Position numbers and translations under genes: made by a program
The notes under the pieces: generated by a model
What the model was told of the DNA's origin: nothing
What the model saw: the letters and a program-made list of their open reading frames with translations, nothing else
Database searches by the model: none
Assembly: GCA_905116865.2 (NCBI GenBank)
Contig: CAJHNH020000557.1
Location: forward strand, 1,254,184 to 1,318,183
Reading direction: 5' to 3'
Length of the DNA: 64,000 bases
Origin: Candidula unifasciata
Lineage: Eukaryota > Mollusca > Gastropoda > Stylommatophora > Geomitridae
Shown: positions 45,302 through 56,682 of the stretch, one piece after another
Layout: each line of letters opens with the position of its first letter
How positions within the stretch are numbered: the first letter of the stretch is position 1

Positions 45302-45840
45302 TCGTACCATGAATCAAGTGCGGATTTGTCTATTCAAGTAAGAACCTGACACCACGTACCCAGTTTACAACCAAAGGCCATACCATGAATCAAGTGCGGA
45401 TTTGTCTATTCAAGTAAGAACCTGACACCACGTACCAAGTTTACAACCAAAGGCCATACCATGAATCAAGTGCGGATTTGTCTATTCAAGTAAGAACCTG
45501 ACACCACGTACCAAGTTTACAACCAAAGGCCATACCATGAATCAAGTGCGGATTTGTCTATTCAAGTAAGAACCTGACACCACGTACCAAGTTTACAACC
45601 AAAGGCCATACCATGAATCAAGTGCGGATTTGTCTATTCAAGTAAGAACCTGACACCACGTACCCAGTTTACAACCAAAGGCCATACCATGAATCAAGTG
45701 CGGATTTGTCTATTCAAGTAAGAACCTGACACCACGTACCCAGTTTACAACCAAAGGCCATACCATGAATCAAGTGCGGATTTGTCTATTCAAGTAAGAA
45801 CCTGACACCACGTACCCTGTTTACAACCAAAGGCCATATC
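45302..45840. repeat. 76-bp minisatellite, 7 copies, nearly identical
   Basis: Unit ACCATGAATCAAGTGCGGAT, TTGTCTATTCAAGTAAGAAC, CTGACACCACGTACCCAGTT, TACAACCAAAGGCCAT. Units differ at about one base (CCCAG or CCAAG). Confidence 0.93.
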
Positions 45841-46360
45841 ATGTGTTTGTTTACTGTATACCAAACAAACCTTGCCCTCTGTGGCTTCTAGCTATAAAGA
45901 CATCATAATTCCGACATACACAGCTGTAGGCTATTTAGCAAAAGACTGCTTTGCGTTAACTTCAACATTAGTGTATCGTTTCACGGCACACCTCACAGCT
46001 AACCAAACACAGAAAGAATAACAAAAATATACAGCAGTTTATTTGTTAAAATTTGTGTCACATAATTATCATTTTCACCGCACATCTCGTATTGTATTTT
46101 GAATGAGGCAGAAATGTGTGGGCTGTGAGAAACAACTTCCCCTGTTTGGGTGGGCCGCTATTAACCGATTGAAGAACACTGCTATAAAAAATATGCAGTT
46201 AACCAAAATGGCTCAAGGCCGGGCGAACAAATGTCCTTTTAATTACAGCACAGTTTATGGGAGCTGTATTTCATTTTAGTAATTACAATTTCAATCATGT
46301 TCTTTCTGTAGGTAAATATTCTGTCGTGTGCAGTGTATTGCTTCCATATCTCTGTGCTTC

Positions 46361-46508
46361 CTTTTCTCTGTACTTCCCTTTCTCTGTACTTCCCTTTCTC
46401 TGTACTTCCCTTTCTCTGTACTTCCCTTTCTCTGTACTTCATTTTCTCCGTACTTCCCCTTCTCTGTACTTCCCTTTCTCTGTACTTCCCTTTCTCTGTA
46501 CTTCCCCT
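46361..46508. repeat. 15-bp repeat, ~10 copies
   Basis: Unit CTTCCCTTTCTCTGTA. Confidence 0.88.
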
Positions 46509-46614
46509 GAAGTCTCTTGGGCCATTCTCTCTTGATATTATTTAGATGTTATAGTTGTTGTTGTTGTTGTTGTTACATTCGGTATTATTAGTTAGCGCAG
46601 ATGACAGTTTAGGG

Positions 46615-46796
46615 CAGTGATGTTCGGCTCATTTATCCAGGGGCCACAATTTAGAAAATGGGGATCATCGTGGGCCAGAAGCCCAAGTCCTAGCATAGAA
46701 AGATCAGTAATCAGTACAACTGGCAATAATCCGAGTGTCACTTGCTAGACCTCTGCAGGCCACATTACGCCCGCGGACTGCCAGTTGAATAGCCTG
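46615..46796. mobile_element. hAT-like MITE with 8-bp target-site duplication
   Basis: The ends are CAGTGATGTTC on the left and, inverted, CAGGCTATTCAACTGG on the right. The flanks GTTTAGGG and GTTTGGGG are an 8-bp duplication with one mismatch. The right end matches the hAT-style end at 38829. Confidence 0.6.
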
Positions 46797-46804
46797 GTTT
46801 GGGG

Positions 46805-47640
46805 TATTCTTTGTATTTCGTTTATTTTCTTTTTTTACAATATGTGTATCGTCTGCCACTGCTGCTTTTGCCGCCAAGGTTTACAAAGTTGGTGCAGATT
46901 TTTTGCCATTGTAAGAAATCCTCCCTCTTCTCGTTCAGTTTTGTAGTGTCCAGAGTTTGTAGATCTCAGCAAACTTTATCGGAAACATCTTAAGTCAGGA
47001 TTTCCTTCATTGCATGTCACCTGGTGTCCTAGCGGGAGTGAAAGGCTGCCGTTGCCAGCTGGATGCGTGAGTCTGTTGGAGAATTCTTGATGGACCTGGT
47101 GTCTAAACCTACTAGAGAATTGGTAGTTAGCTGTGAGCCTGAATCTTCTAGGTAGGTATTGGTTGACCTGGTTTTTGAACCTTCGAAATAATTGCCGATT
47201 CGCCTGTGTCTCTTCTTCTTTGTGTTCGGGTTCGTAGCTCAGGTCAGACCATCAGGTGGGTGGCCTCTATGAACTGGCATGTCAGTAGCAGGTCCTTCAT
47301 TGTTCCCCATAGCTTGCTCTGCACACTTTGCTCTTGTGGCCAGGTGTTTTTTCAAAGTTGTAGGTAGAGTGGGCAGGTCTGCAGAATGTGCCCAGGTGTT
47401 TGTGGTCCTGTCTGACCAGCGCAATGAGTTGGGAGTGTCCTGTTTAGCGTTTGATCCTCCCTAAGAATTATTGATTGTCTTGGTGTCTGACCCTCAATCG
47501 TTTTAAAAATCACATCCCTTTAAACGCGTGCTTTATTTGTTTAGATCGTAAGATTCACTGACAGACAACAGAATAGGTTGGCTACGAGATGTCAAAACTG
47601 TGACATGTGATGTCAGTGGCTTATTACGTAATCTTGCTGT
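46805..47640. other. Intergenic sequence, no gene seen
   Basis: Degenerate internal repetition (TTGGTAGTTAGC / CTTGGTGTCTGACC-like phrases at 47090-47200 and 47480) but no coding or element signature I can name. Confidence 0.4.
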
Positions 47641-47885
47641 TATCGTGTCCGCGTCTGTGACTTGGGCGTTGTGAACGCGCTTCGTAATGCCATGTTGCCG
47701 TGCTTGACCCCAGCTACCGACATTTGGGAGGAGCGTGCCTTGCGTTGGTTTTGTCAGTGGTACCGAGAGTTGACCGTTGAGGCTTGCAATGGCAAACTGC
47801 TGAACGCAAACGTTTCCTAGAAAAACCACAACAGCTAAGCTGGGGTTGGTTTTGTAAAGTCCTGTAAAGGAAAGAGAACTATTAA
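47640..47885 (+). mobile_element. SINE family B copy
   Basis: Plus orientation: GCGCTTCGTAATGCCATGTT, a damaged B-box GTGCTTGACCCCAGC, then GCAATGGCAAACTGCTGAAC, AGAAAAACCACAACAGC and GTCCTGTAAAGGAAAGAG. Confidence 0.55.
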
Positions 47886-47944
47886 CTCTCATCGTCTAAA
47901 GTGCAACGTTTGCTTCGCTTATCCTGCTGTTAATTTCTATTGGC

Positions 47945-48707
47945 TCTCCTTTGAATCGTTCCCCAAAATGGCGGCTTAAATATTATGGCGTTCGAAAGAG
48001 AGCTAAATTGGCCAATTTCTGGCCATAAAATATCCAAAAATATCCGAATGCGGGTCAGTTCTAATAAAAATATACGTGCCGGCTCCGGATAACGAAACAA
48101 ATGCTCTGACAGGGTCTCAGCGATACGTTGCTTGCCGACCTGCTTCTGCGAGTGTGCCTCACCACCGAGCTAAACTAGATGGCTGGGACTCCCGAGCGGC
48201 AGCTAGCGCATCTCCTGCAACTTCCTCAAATTACTGTACTCGTGAGTCCCAGGCACCTAGTTAAGCCCCCATCATAGCCACGCGTAGCGGCGCCGGGGAT
48301 ACGCTCAGCGATGAGTTTAATCGCGTTTGGCGCATGACAACAAGTCTGACATCTACCGCTGCTAAATCCTCCAATCGGAGGAACACAGTATTGCCAATCG
48401 GCTTTCATCGTCTGTAATGTCTCGAAATTGGTCAACGGTCGCTAATATCGTCTTTGCCGATATCGTCTGCTAGTATCGTCTGCAGAAAGGCTCGAAATTG
48501 TTGTCAACGGTCGGTATTTATCGTCTGCTACTAGTACCGTGTGCAAATGTTGATATTGATTGTCAAGTAATCCTAGTTTTGCCGCGATTTGTTCCTTGGC
48601 AGAAAGTCCATATTTTAGATATACGCGAACACCGTCGTTCGGATATTTTTGGATATTTTATGGCCAGAATGTGGCATGCCGCCATTTTGGGGAATGATTC
48701 AAAGGAG
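47945..48707. mobile_element. Foldback element with long inverted ends
   Basis: The left end CTCCTTTGAATCGTTCCCCA, followed by AAATGGCGGC, recurs inverted at 48680-48707. TGGCCATAAAATATCCAAAA is inverted at about 48640-48668. The interior (GAGCTAAACTAGATGGCTGG) is related to the element at 23339. Confidence 0.6.
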
Positions 48708-49309
48708 CACCTTTCTATTTATATATTTTGAAACATTATTCAAAAACTGTGTCGTAATCTCCATCTAAAAAAAAAAAAAAAACTAACGGGAAACAAATTT
48801 TAAGAACCCACATTTTTATAAACTACAACCTGTTTTTTAATTTATCTACCTAGGTGAATAACTTGAAAATGAAACAAATCGGAAAAATTGATTAGTCTTC
48901 TGTTTCTCCCATTGATTTCATCTGATTTCTTTTGCAAGGAGCTGGTAGATGTCATGCTTCAATTTCCTGATGAAATTTCTCCGTGGTTTTTTCATTTCTT
49001 ATTTTTGTAATGTTTCTCTCAAGAAGTGTGGTTGTCAGAGATTTTTTGTTTTCTTTTCCATGCGATTTCCAGTTAAGGTTTTTAACACTGCTACCGAAAG
49101 AGTCAAGTTACTTTTTTGTGGAGAAATAGCAAAATCATAGGATGAATCATGACAACAGCAATAAGTAGAAGACAACCAGAGAAGTGGAGAGTAGAAAAAA
49201 CAAAGCAGAACAAAGGGATGGTAAAAATGGGGAGGGGAAGTGAGGATGAGGAGGTCGAGGAGAAACAGAAGAAAACGAAAGAAGAAAAAGAAGAAGAGGA
49301 GGAGGAGGT

Positions 49310-49672
<363 letters not shown>

Positions 49673-49701
49673 TAAGCTAAACTTTCGTCCATTTATGGTG
49701 A

Positions 49702-49708
49702 TATATAA
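49702..49708 (+). promoter_or_regulatory. Possible TATA box of alkaline phosphatase
   Basis: TATATAA lies 72 bp before the ATG, just after the TAG/GTG microsatellite. Position and sequence fit a core promoter with a ~40-nt leader; no transcript evidence is available. Confidence 0.35.
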
Positions 49709-49779
49709 CCTGTCATTCTTGGCCATTGCTATATTCAGAAATCCCTGCACACTCGCTACACTGTAAGAACGTTGCTACA

Positions 49780-49837
49780 ATGAATCTTCATCTGCTGACA
49801 AGCTTGCTCGTGACTCTGACAAATGCTGCATTCGAGA
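49780..49837 (+). CDS. ALP: Alkaline phosphatase exon 1 (signal peptide)
   Basis: ATG then NLHLLTSLLVTLTNAAFE: a short n-region and a hydrophobic core with a small-residue cleavage zone (TNA|AFE). The donor is CGAGA|GTAAGTAG. The single overhanging A plus CT from the next exon makes Thr. That exact phase match with exon 2, 5.8 kb away, is why I assign this short exon to the gene. Confidence 0.8.
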
Positions 49838-50270
49838 GTAAGTAGCCAAACGCTGCAACTTTGTTTCTGTCGACTTGTGTTGTTGCTATGTCTTTCCTTG
49901 TTGTCAGTGCCATTATCCGTCGTTGTTTAGCAATAGTTGATAACCAGGTATTTAGGAACTCCCGAAGCAGTGGGGACACTGTGAATAATACACTAGCATG
50001 CCAGGAAAGAGGAACAGGCTCAAATCTCCATCAAGACAAGTTAAAAGTTGACAAGGAAGTAAAAGCGATTCGCGGGACACTTACCACATTGCCTAGAGAA
50101 TGGCGATTGGATTAAACAAATTTGAAGCTACCAACATATGTACTATGGCTTCTCAAATGAGTAGAAACTAGATTCTTTAGTGTCTACAAAAAAAAGTAAG
50201 AAATGTAAGAACAAGGCAATGTTATGTGGCTGGAGAATGTATACTGGTGTACGAAACTGATGACAACAAC

Positions 50271-50308
<38 letters not shown>

Positions 50309-53300
50309 TGTGTGGGTGGATGCACAGAAACAAGGATTTAATGAACGAATGCTGCTAGTGTAGGGAAACATTCGACAACTGAACAAGACACATACACACA
50401 CACACATACACGCACCCACACACAGACACACACAGACACACACAGACACACACACAAACACACACACACACACACACAACGAGGATTGTCTGGGATTAGT
50501 CTGGATAAAATATGATACCACCAAGAAATGCTTACGTCACATCAGCTGGGGAGAATGTAGGGGTGAAGACTGATGCTTGGCTAGAGAGGATCGTTGGGGT
50601 CAAGACTGGTACTGGGCTTGGGGATCGTTGGGATCATGTTTAGTGCTGGACTAGAGGGGGTCGTTGGATCAAGACTGGTGCTGGTCTAGAGGGGGTCGTT
50701 GGGTTCAAGAGTGGTGCTGGTCTAGAGGGGGTCGTTGGGTTCAAGACTGGTACTGGTCTAGAGAGGATCGTTGGGGTCAAGACTGGTACTGGGCTTGGGG
50801 ATCGTTGGGATCATGACTAGTGCTCGTCTAGAGGGGGTCGTTGGGTTCATGACTGGTGCTGCTCTAGAGGGGGTCGTTGGGGTCAAGACTGGTGCTGGTC
50901 TAGAGGGGGTCGTTTGGTTCAAGACTGGTGCTGGTCTAGAGGGGGTCGTTTGGTTCAAGACTGGTGATGGTCTAGTGGGGGTCGGTGGGTTCAAGACTGG
51001 TGATGGTCTAGAGGGGGTCGTTTGGTTCAAGACTGGTGCTGGGCTAGAGGGGGTCGTTGGGTTCAAGACTGGTGCTGGTCTAAAGGGGGTCGTTGGGTTC
51101 AAGACTGGTGCTGGGCTAGAGGGGGTCGTTTGGTTCAAGACTGGTGCTGGGCTAGAGGGGGTCGTTTGGTTCAAGACTGGTGCTGGTCTAGAGGGGGTCG
51201 TTTGGTTCAAGACTGGTGATGGTCTAGAGGGGGTCGTTTGGTTCAAGACTGGTGATGGTCTAGAGGGGGTCGGTGGGTTCAAGACTGGTGATGGTCTAGA
51301 GGGGGTCGTTTGGTTCAAGACTGGTGCTGGGCTAGACGGGTTCGTTGGGTTTAAGACTGGTGCTGGTCTAAAGGGGGTCGTTTGGTTCAAGACTGGTGCT
51401 GGGCTAGAGGGGGTCGTTTGATTCAAGAATGGTGCTGGGCTAGAGGGGGTCGTTTGGTTCAAGACTGGTGCTGGTCTAGAGGGGGTCGTTTGGTTCAAGA
51501 CTGGTGATGGTCTAGAGGGGGTCGGTGGGTTTAAGACTGGTGATGGTCTAGAGGGGGTCGTTTGGTTCAATACTGGAGATGGTCTAGAGGGGGTCGTTTG
51601 GTTCAAGACTGGTGCTGGGCTAGAGGGGGGTCGTTTGGTTCAAGACTGGTGCTGGTCTAGAGGGGGTCGTTTGGTTCAAGACTGGTGCTGGACTAGAGGG
51701 GTTCGTTTGGTTCAAGACTTGTGATGGTCTAGAGGGGGTTGTTGGGTTCAAGACTGGTGCTGGACTAGATGGGGTTGTTGGGTTCAAGACTGGTGCTGGT
51801 CTAGAGGGGGTCGTTGGGTTCAAGACTGGTGCTGGTCTAAAGGGGGTCGTTTGGTTCAAGACTGGTGCTGGTCTAGAGGGGGTCGTTTGGTTCAAGACTG
51901 GTGATGGTCTAGAGGGGGTCGGTGGGTTCAAGACTGGTGATGGTCTAGAGGGGGTCGTTTGGTTCAAGACTGGTGCTGGGCTAGAGGGGGTCGTTGGGTT
52001 CAAGACTGGTGCTGGGCTAGAGGGGGTCGTTTGGTTCAAGACTGGTGCTGGTCTAAAGGGGGTCGTTTGGTTCAAGACTGGTGCTGGTCTAAAGGGGGTC
52101 GTTTGGTTCAAGACTGGTGATGGTCTAGAGGGGGTCGGTGGGTTCAAGACTGGTGATGGTCTAGAGGGGGTCGGTGGGTTCAAGACTGGTGATGGTCTAG
52201 AAAGGGTCGTTTGGTTCAAGACTGGTGATGGTCTAAAGGGGGTCGTTTGGTTCAAGACTGGTGCTGGGCTAGAGGGGGTCGTTTGGTTCAAGACTGGTGC
52301 TGGGCTAGATGGGGTCGTTTGGTTCAAGACTGGTGCTGGGCTAGATGGGGTCGTTTGGTTCAAGACTGGTGATGGTCTAGAGGGGGTCGTTTGGTTCAAG
52401 ACTGGTGCTGGTCTAGAGGTGGTCGGTGGGTTCAAGACTGGTGATGGTCTAGAGGGGGTCGTTTGGTTCAAGACTGGTGCTGGTCTAGAGGGGGTCGGTG
52501 GGTTCAAGACTGGTATTGAGCTAGAGGGAGTCGGTGGGTTCAAGACTGGTGTTGAGCTAGAGGGAGTCGGTGGGTTCAAGACTGGTGTTGAGCTAGAGGG
52601 AGTCGGTGGGTTCAAGACTGGTGTTGAGCTAGAGGGAGTCGGTGGGTTCAAGACTGGTGTTGAGCTAGAGGGAGTCGGTGGGTTCAAGACTGGTGTTGAG
52701 CTAGAGGGAGTCGGTGGGTTCAAGACTGGTGTTGAGCTAGAGGGAGTCGGTGGGTTCAAGACTGGTGCTGGTCTAGAGGGGGTCGGTGGGTTCAAGAGTG
52801 TGCTGGTCTAGAGGAGGTCGTTGAGATCAAGACTAGTGCTTTGCTAGAGGGGTTCGTTGGGGATAAGGTTGATGCTGTGCCAGAGCGGGTCGATGGGTTC
52901 AAGACTGGTGTTGGGCTAGAGGGGGTCGTTGGGTTCAAGACTGGTGTTGGGCTAGAGGGGTCGTTGGGTTCAAGACTAGTGTTGGGCTAGAGGTCGTTGG
53001 GTTCAAGACTAGTGTTAGGCTAGAGGGGGTCCTCCTTTTTTCATCACATAACCAAAGAACTTTGTCTCATTCTCATTGTTGAATATAATGTTCTACTTTC
53101 ATTAGCCTTATTCTGACAGTCCAAGGTATTCTCAATATTCTTCTCAAGAACCACATCTCAGTAGCCTCCAAACTCTTCTTAATTTGTTTGCTCACATTCC
53201 AAGATTCGCTACCATGCTGCTTCGTTTATTGACAACTATCTCTGCTATATTTGGTGCTCTTGCCAAGGTAGTAAACTTCCAACATCCTCTCTCTCTTGGT

Positions 53301-56300
53301 GTCCCACTGTCTACATCCTCTCTCTTGGTGTCCCACTGTCTACATCCTCTCTCTTGGTGTCCCACTGTCTACAACCTCTCTCTTGGTGTCCCACTGTCTA
53401 CATCCTCTCTCTTGGTGTCCCACTGTCTACATCCTCTCTCTTGGTGTCCCACTGTCTACATCCTCTCTCTTGGTGTCCCACTGTCTACATTGTCTCTCTT
53501 GGTGTCCCACTGTCTACATCCTCTCTCTTGGTTGGTGTCCCACTGTCTACATCCTCTCTCTTGGTTGGTGTCCCACTGTCTACATCCTCTCTCTTGGTGT
53601 CCCACTGTCTACATCCTCTCTCTTGGTGTCCCACTGTCTACATCCTCTCTCTTGGTGTCCCACTGTCTACATTGTCTCTCTTGGTGTCCCACTGTCTACA
53701 TTGTCTCTCTTGGTGTCGGACTGTCTACATCCTCTCTCTTGGTGTCCCACTGTCTACACCCTCTCTCTTGGTGTCCCACTGTCTACATCCTCTCTCTTGG
53801 TGTCCCACTGTCTACATCCTCTCTCTTGGTGCCTCACTGTCTACATCCACTCTCTTGGTGTCCCACTGTCCACATCCTCTCTCTTGGTGTCCCACTGTCC
53901 ACATCCTCTCTCTTGGTGTCCCACTGTCCACATCCTCTCTCTTGGTGTCCCACTGTCCACATCCTCTCTCTTGGTGTCCCACTGTCTACATCCTCTCTCT
54001 TGGTGTCCCACTGTCTACATCCTCTCTCTTGGTGTCCCACTGTCTACATCCTCTCTCTTGGTGTCCCACTGTCCACATCCTCTCTCTTGGTGTCCCACTG
54101 TCCACATCCTCTCTCTTGGTGTCCCACTGTCCACATCCTCTCTCTTGGTGTCCCACTGTCCACATCCTCTCTCTTGGTGTCCCACTGTCTACATCCTCTC
54201 TCTTGGTGTCCCACTGTCTACATTGTCTCTCTTGGTGTCCCACTGTCTACATTGTCTCTCTTGGTGTCCCACTGTCTACATCCTCTCTCTTGGTGTCCCA
54301 CTGTCTACACCCTCTCTCTTGGTGTCCCACTGTCTACATCCTCTCTCTTGGTGTCCCACTGTCTACATCCTCTCTCTTGGTGCCTCACTGTCTACATCCA
54401 CTCTCTTGGTGTCCCACTGTCCACATCCTCTCTCTTGGTGTCCCACTGTCCACATCCTCTCTCTTGGTGTCCCACTGTCCACATTCTCTCTCTTGGTGTC
54501 CCACTGTCCACATCCTCTCTCTTGGTGTCCCACTGTCTACATCCTCTCTCTTGGTGTCCCACTGTCTACATCCTCTCTCTTGGTGTCCCACTGTCTACAT
54601 CCTCTCTCTTGGTGTCCCACTGTCCACATCCTCTCTCTTGGTGTCCCACTGTCCACATCCTCTCTCTTGGTGTCCCACTGTCCACATCCTCTCTCTTGGT
54701 GTCCCACTGTCCACATCCTCTCTCTTGGTGTCCCACTGTCTACATCCTCTCTCTTGGTGTCCCACTGTCTACATCCTCTCTCTTGGTGTCCCACTGTCTA
54801 CATCCTCTCTCTTGGTGTCCCACTGTCCACATCCTCTCTCTTGGTGTCCCACTGCCCACATCCTCTCTCTTGGTGTCCCACTGTCTACATCCTCTATCTT
54901 GGTGTCCCACTGTCTACATCCTCTATCTTGGTGTCCCACTGTCTACATCCTCTCTCTTGGTGTCCCACTGTCCACATCCTCTCTCTTGGTGTCCCACTGT
55001 CTACATCCTCTCTCTTGGTGTCCCACTGTCTACATCCTCTCTCTTGGTGTCCTACTGTCTACATCCTCTCTCTTGGTGTCCAACTGTCTACATCCTCTCT
55101 CTTGGTGTCCCACTGTCTACCTCCTCTATCTTGGTGCCTCACTGTCTACATCCTCTCTCTTGGTGTCCCACTGTCCACATCCTCTCTCTTGGTGTCCAAC
55201 TGTCTACATCCTCTCTCTTGGTGCCTCACTGTCTACATCCTCTCTACAACGATGCAACTCCAAACTGAGCCGTAAAAGCCCACGAGGTTCTAACGTGTCG
55301 GAATAAAGTAACGTTGATCTCCCCACGCCCCGCGCTTATACACAAGCTCACTTCTGATTGGTTACGGGGATGTTCTGCAATGCCGTTGAAATCGTGCATT
55401 GTATATTTCAGCATGTCAACCCTTTTAACACACCAAAAACATGGAGAAACTGGTCCTAACACACCCCCCCCCCCCCCAGAGAGTGCTGCAACCTATGTCA
55501 CTCTGAATGAAAACGTAAATGCAGGACATCACAGAAAGCAAACAACAGAGCGGGACACACCCGTAGCCTTCAGGAAAGTCGACCAGCCCAACAAACTTGT
55601 GAATAAAAATTGACCTACTATATTTGGGGAGATTAACGTGAACCTAACCGTCTACTTCTCAGCTCAGCAACACTGGATAGACAACGGCAGGGCTGACATC
55701 CGTCGAGCCTGGGCTAGTGTCCCCAACTACAACCTGGCCCAGAATGTCATACTAATGGTTGGCGACGGTATGGGCGTGTCCACCGTGACAGCCGCTAGGA
55801 TCTACAAAGGTCAGAAGCTGGGCAAATATGGCGAGGATTACAAGCTAGCCTTCGAGGACTTCCCACACCTGGCTTTGTCCAAGGTCTGGAGTCAGGCATG
55901 ATCGTGTTGTGTCTTGTCTTGTCTATTCACTGTCCAAGGTCAGGAGTCAGGCATGATCGTGTTGTGTCTTGTCTTATCAATTCACTGTCTAAGGTCTGGA
56001 GTCAGGCATGATCGTGTTGTGTCTTGTCTTATCTATTTACTGTCTAAGGTCTAGAGTCAGGCATGATCGTGTTGTTTCTTGTCTTGTCTCTTCACTGTAC
56101 AAGGTCTGGAGTCAGGTATGATCGTGTTGTGTCTTGTCTTATCAATTCACTGTCCAAGGCCTGGAGTCAGGCATGATCGTGTTGTGTCTTGTCTTATCTA
56201 TTCACTGTCTAAGGTCTGGAGTCAGGCATGATCGTGTTGTGTCTTGTCTTATCTATTCACTGTCTAAGGTCTGGAGTCAGGCATGATCGTGTTGTGTCTT

Positions 56301-56623
56301 GTCTTATCTATTCACTGTCTAAGGTCTGGAGTCAGGCATGATCGTGTTGTGTCTTGTCTTATCTATTCACTGTCTAAGGTCTGGAGTCAGGCATGATCGT
56401 GTTGTGTCTTGTCTTATCTATTCACTGTCTAAGGTCTGGAGTCAGGCATGATCGTGTTGTGTCTTGTCTTGTCTATTCATTGTCCAAGGTCTGGAGTCAG
56501 GCATGATCGTGTTGTGTCTTGTCTTCTCACTGTGTCCATGTGGGATGTCTGTACACACAGCAGAACTCTGCAAGAGTGTCACTTGTGGAGCACATTGGGA
56601 CGGGAATATTGGCCCGACTAGTC

Positions 56624-56682
<59 letters not shown>

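Noticed and set aside
53184..55306. Open frames of 650-694 codons in all three plus frames
   Set aside because: They are produced by the 29-bp array; the same peptide appears in each frame and the region is intron 1 of alkaline phosphatase.
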